A stretch of 33,165 nucleotides of DNA from Desulfovibrio sp. Marseille-P6017 (GTDB taxonomy: Bacteria; Bacillota_A; Clostridia; Peptostreptococcales; Peptostreptococcaceae): contig UWOR01000022.1 in NCBI GenBank assembly GCA_900604495.1, positions 1-33,165 of the forward strand. The letters are read 5' to 3'. The first letter of the stretch is position 1. The number at the start of each line of letters is the position of its first letter. Below the pieces are notes generated by a model. The model worked only from the letters and a program-made list of their open reading frames with translations, searched no databases and was not told the DNA's origin. Of the stretch, positions 32,733-33,165 are shown one piece after another. The translations under genes and the position numbers were made by a program.

Positions 32733-33165
32733 TTGATTATATCAATAAAAGAAATAAGGAATTTTCTAATAAGTATATTAATACCACTATTAGTAGGCTA
32801 TTGCAGCTCTGTGATCGCTAATTTATTATCAGGTTTGGATGTAAGTACATACTATTCTCAACTTATAAAACCTGGTTTTGCACCCCCAGGTTATATATTT
32901 CCCATAGTTTGGACTATACTATATACATTAATGGGAATATCATCATATATAGTTATGAAAAAAGGGTACGATTTATATAAAGTAAAGGATGCTATGTTTT
33001 TTTATTGGTTGCAGTTAATTTTAAACTTTATGTGGAGTATATTATTTTTTGGACTTGATTTAAGGTTTACATCATTGATAGTAATAATTATTTTATTAGT
33101 AATAGTTTTAATTATGATCTTTAAGTTTTATAAAATAAATAAAGTTGCAGCTTACATAAATATTC
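32733..33165 (+). CDS. tspO: TspO/MBR family protein, cut by the window end
   Basis: Five-helix membrane protein of the TspO/peripheral-type benzodiazepine receptor family, which binds porphyrins. 144 residues are visible. Diagnostic: LIKPGFAPPGYIFPIVWTIL (after helix 1), LMGISSYIV, and the QLILNFMWSILFFGL of the third helix with its conserved Asn and Trp. Start TTG 32733, five bases after GAGGTGG. About four helices are present and roughly the last 15-20 residues lie beyond the window. A single-gene unit after the yqeY terminator. Confidence 0.93.
   Translation, partial: MIISIKEIRNFLISILIPLLVGYCSSVIANLLSGLDVSTYYSQLIKPGFAPPGYIFPIVWTILYTLMGISSYIVMKKGYDLYKVKDAMFFYWLQLILNFMWSILFFGLDLRFTSLIVIIILLVIVLIMIFKFYKINKVAAYINI

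Noticed and set aside
1..33165. CRISPR array, insertion sequence, prophage or other mobile element
   Set aside because: No regularly spaced repeats, no transposase, integrase or phage gene, and no target-site duplications were seen.

Overview
The window is AT-rich, low-GC Firmicutes DNA. Spore genes (gpr, spoIIP), clostridial Shine-Dalgarno sites, frequent TTG/GTG starts and the order holA-rpsT-gpr-spoIIP-lepA-hemW-hrcA-grpE-dnaK-dnaJ-prmA-rsmE-mtaB-HIT-rpsU-yqeY point to an anaerobic spore-forming Clostridia, most like the Peptostreptococcaceae. That family assignment is inference from gene order and codon use; no database was searched.

Region 1 (1-5039) holds two tandem, related membrane histidine kinases (MASE3-like membrane part, PAS domains, HisKA, HATPase_c). 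Both are broken by single-base losses: one in the first kinase and three in the second. No response regulator lies beside them. Region 2 (5043-8336) has apbE divergent from a NusG-domain-II protein, then ung, then a YabE-like DUF348/G5/3D cell-wall protein with a clear promoter under a palindrome. Region 3 (8363-8546) is a small RNA locus: a tRNA with the layout of tRNA(Sec) but anticodon TAA instead of TCA and several damaged positions, most likely a decayed selC.

Region 4 (8531-13262) contains a secreted protein of unknown function started by TTG, tcdA, a ComEC/Rec2-type metallo-hydrolase that seems to be a lipoprotein started at ATA, a DUF2156 protein and an Eis-like acetyltransferase that has also lost its C-terminus to a one-base loss. 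Region 5 (13319-18504) is comEC (channel part only), holA, rpsT (reverse strand), gpr, spoIIP and a small membrane protein. Region 6 (18563-22075) holds lepA and an amino-acid permease.

Region 7 (22076-33165) is the conserved heat-shock and translation block. It has hemW, then a sigma-A promoter with a perfect CIRCE operator in front of hrcA-grpE-dnaK-dnaJ, then prmA-rsmE-mtaB-HIT, rpsU-yqeY and a tspO gene cut by the window end. Housekeeping genes are all intact. The damage (two kinases, the Eis-like gene, the selC-like tRNA, the ATA start) is confined to dispensable loci, which fits gene decay, although homopolymer sequencing error must be excluded. No CRISPR array, insertion sequence, rRNA or phage gene was seen, and no gene-free stretch exceeds 300 bases.
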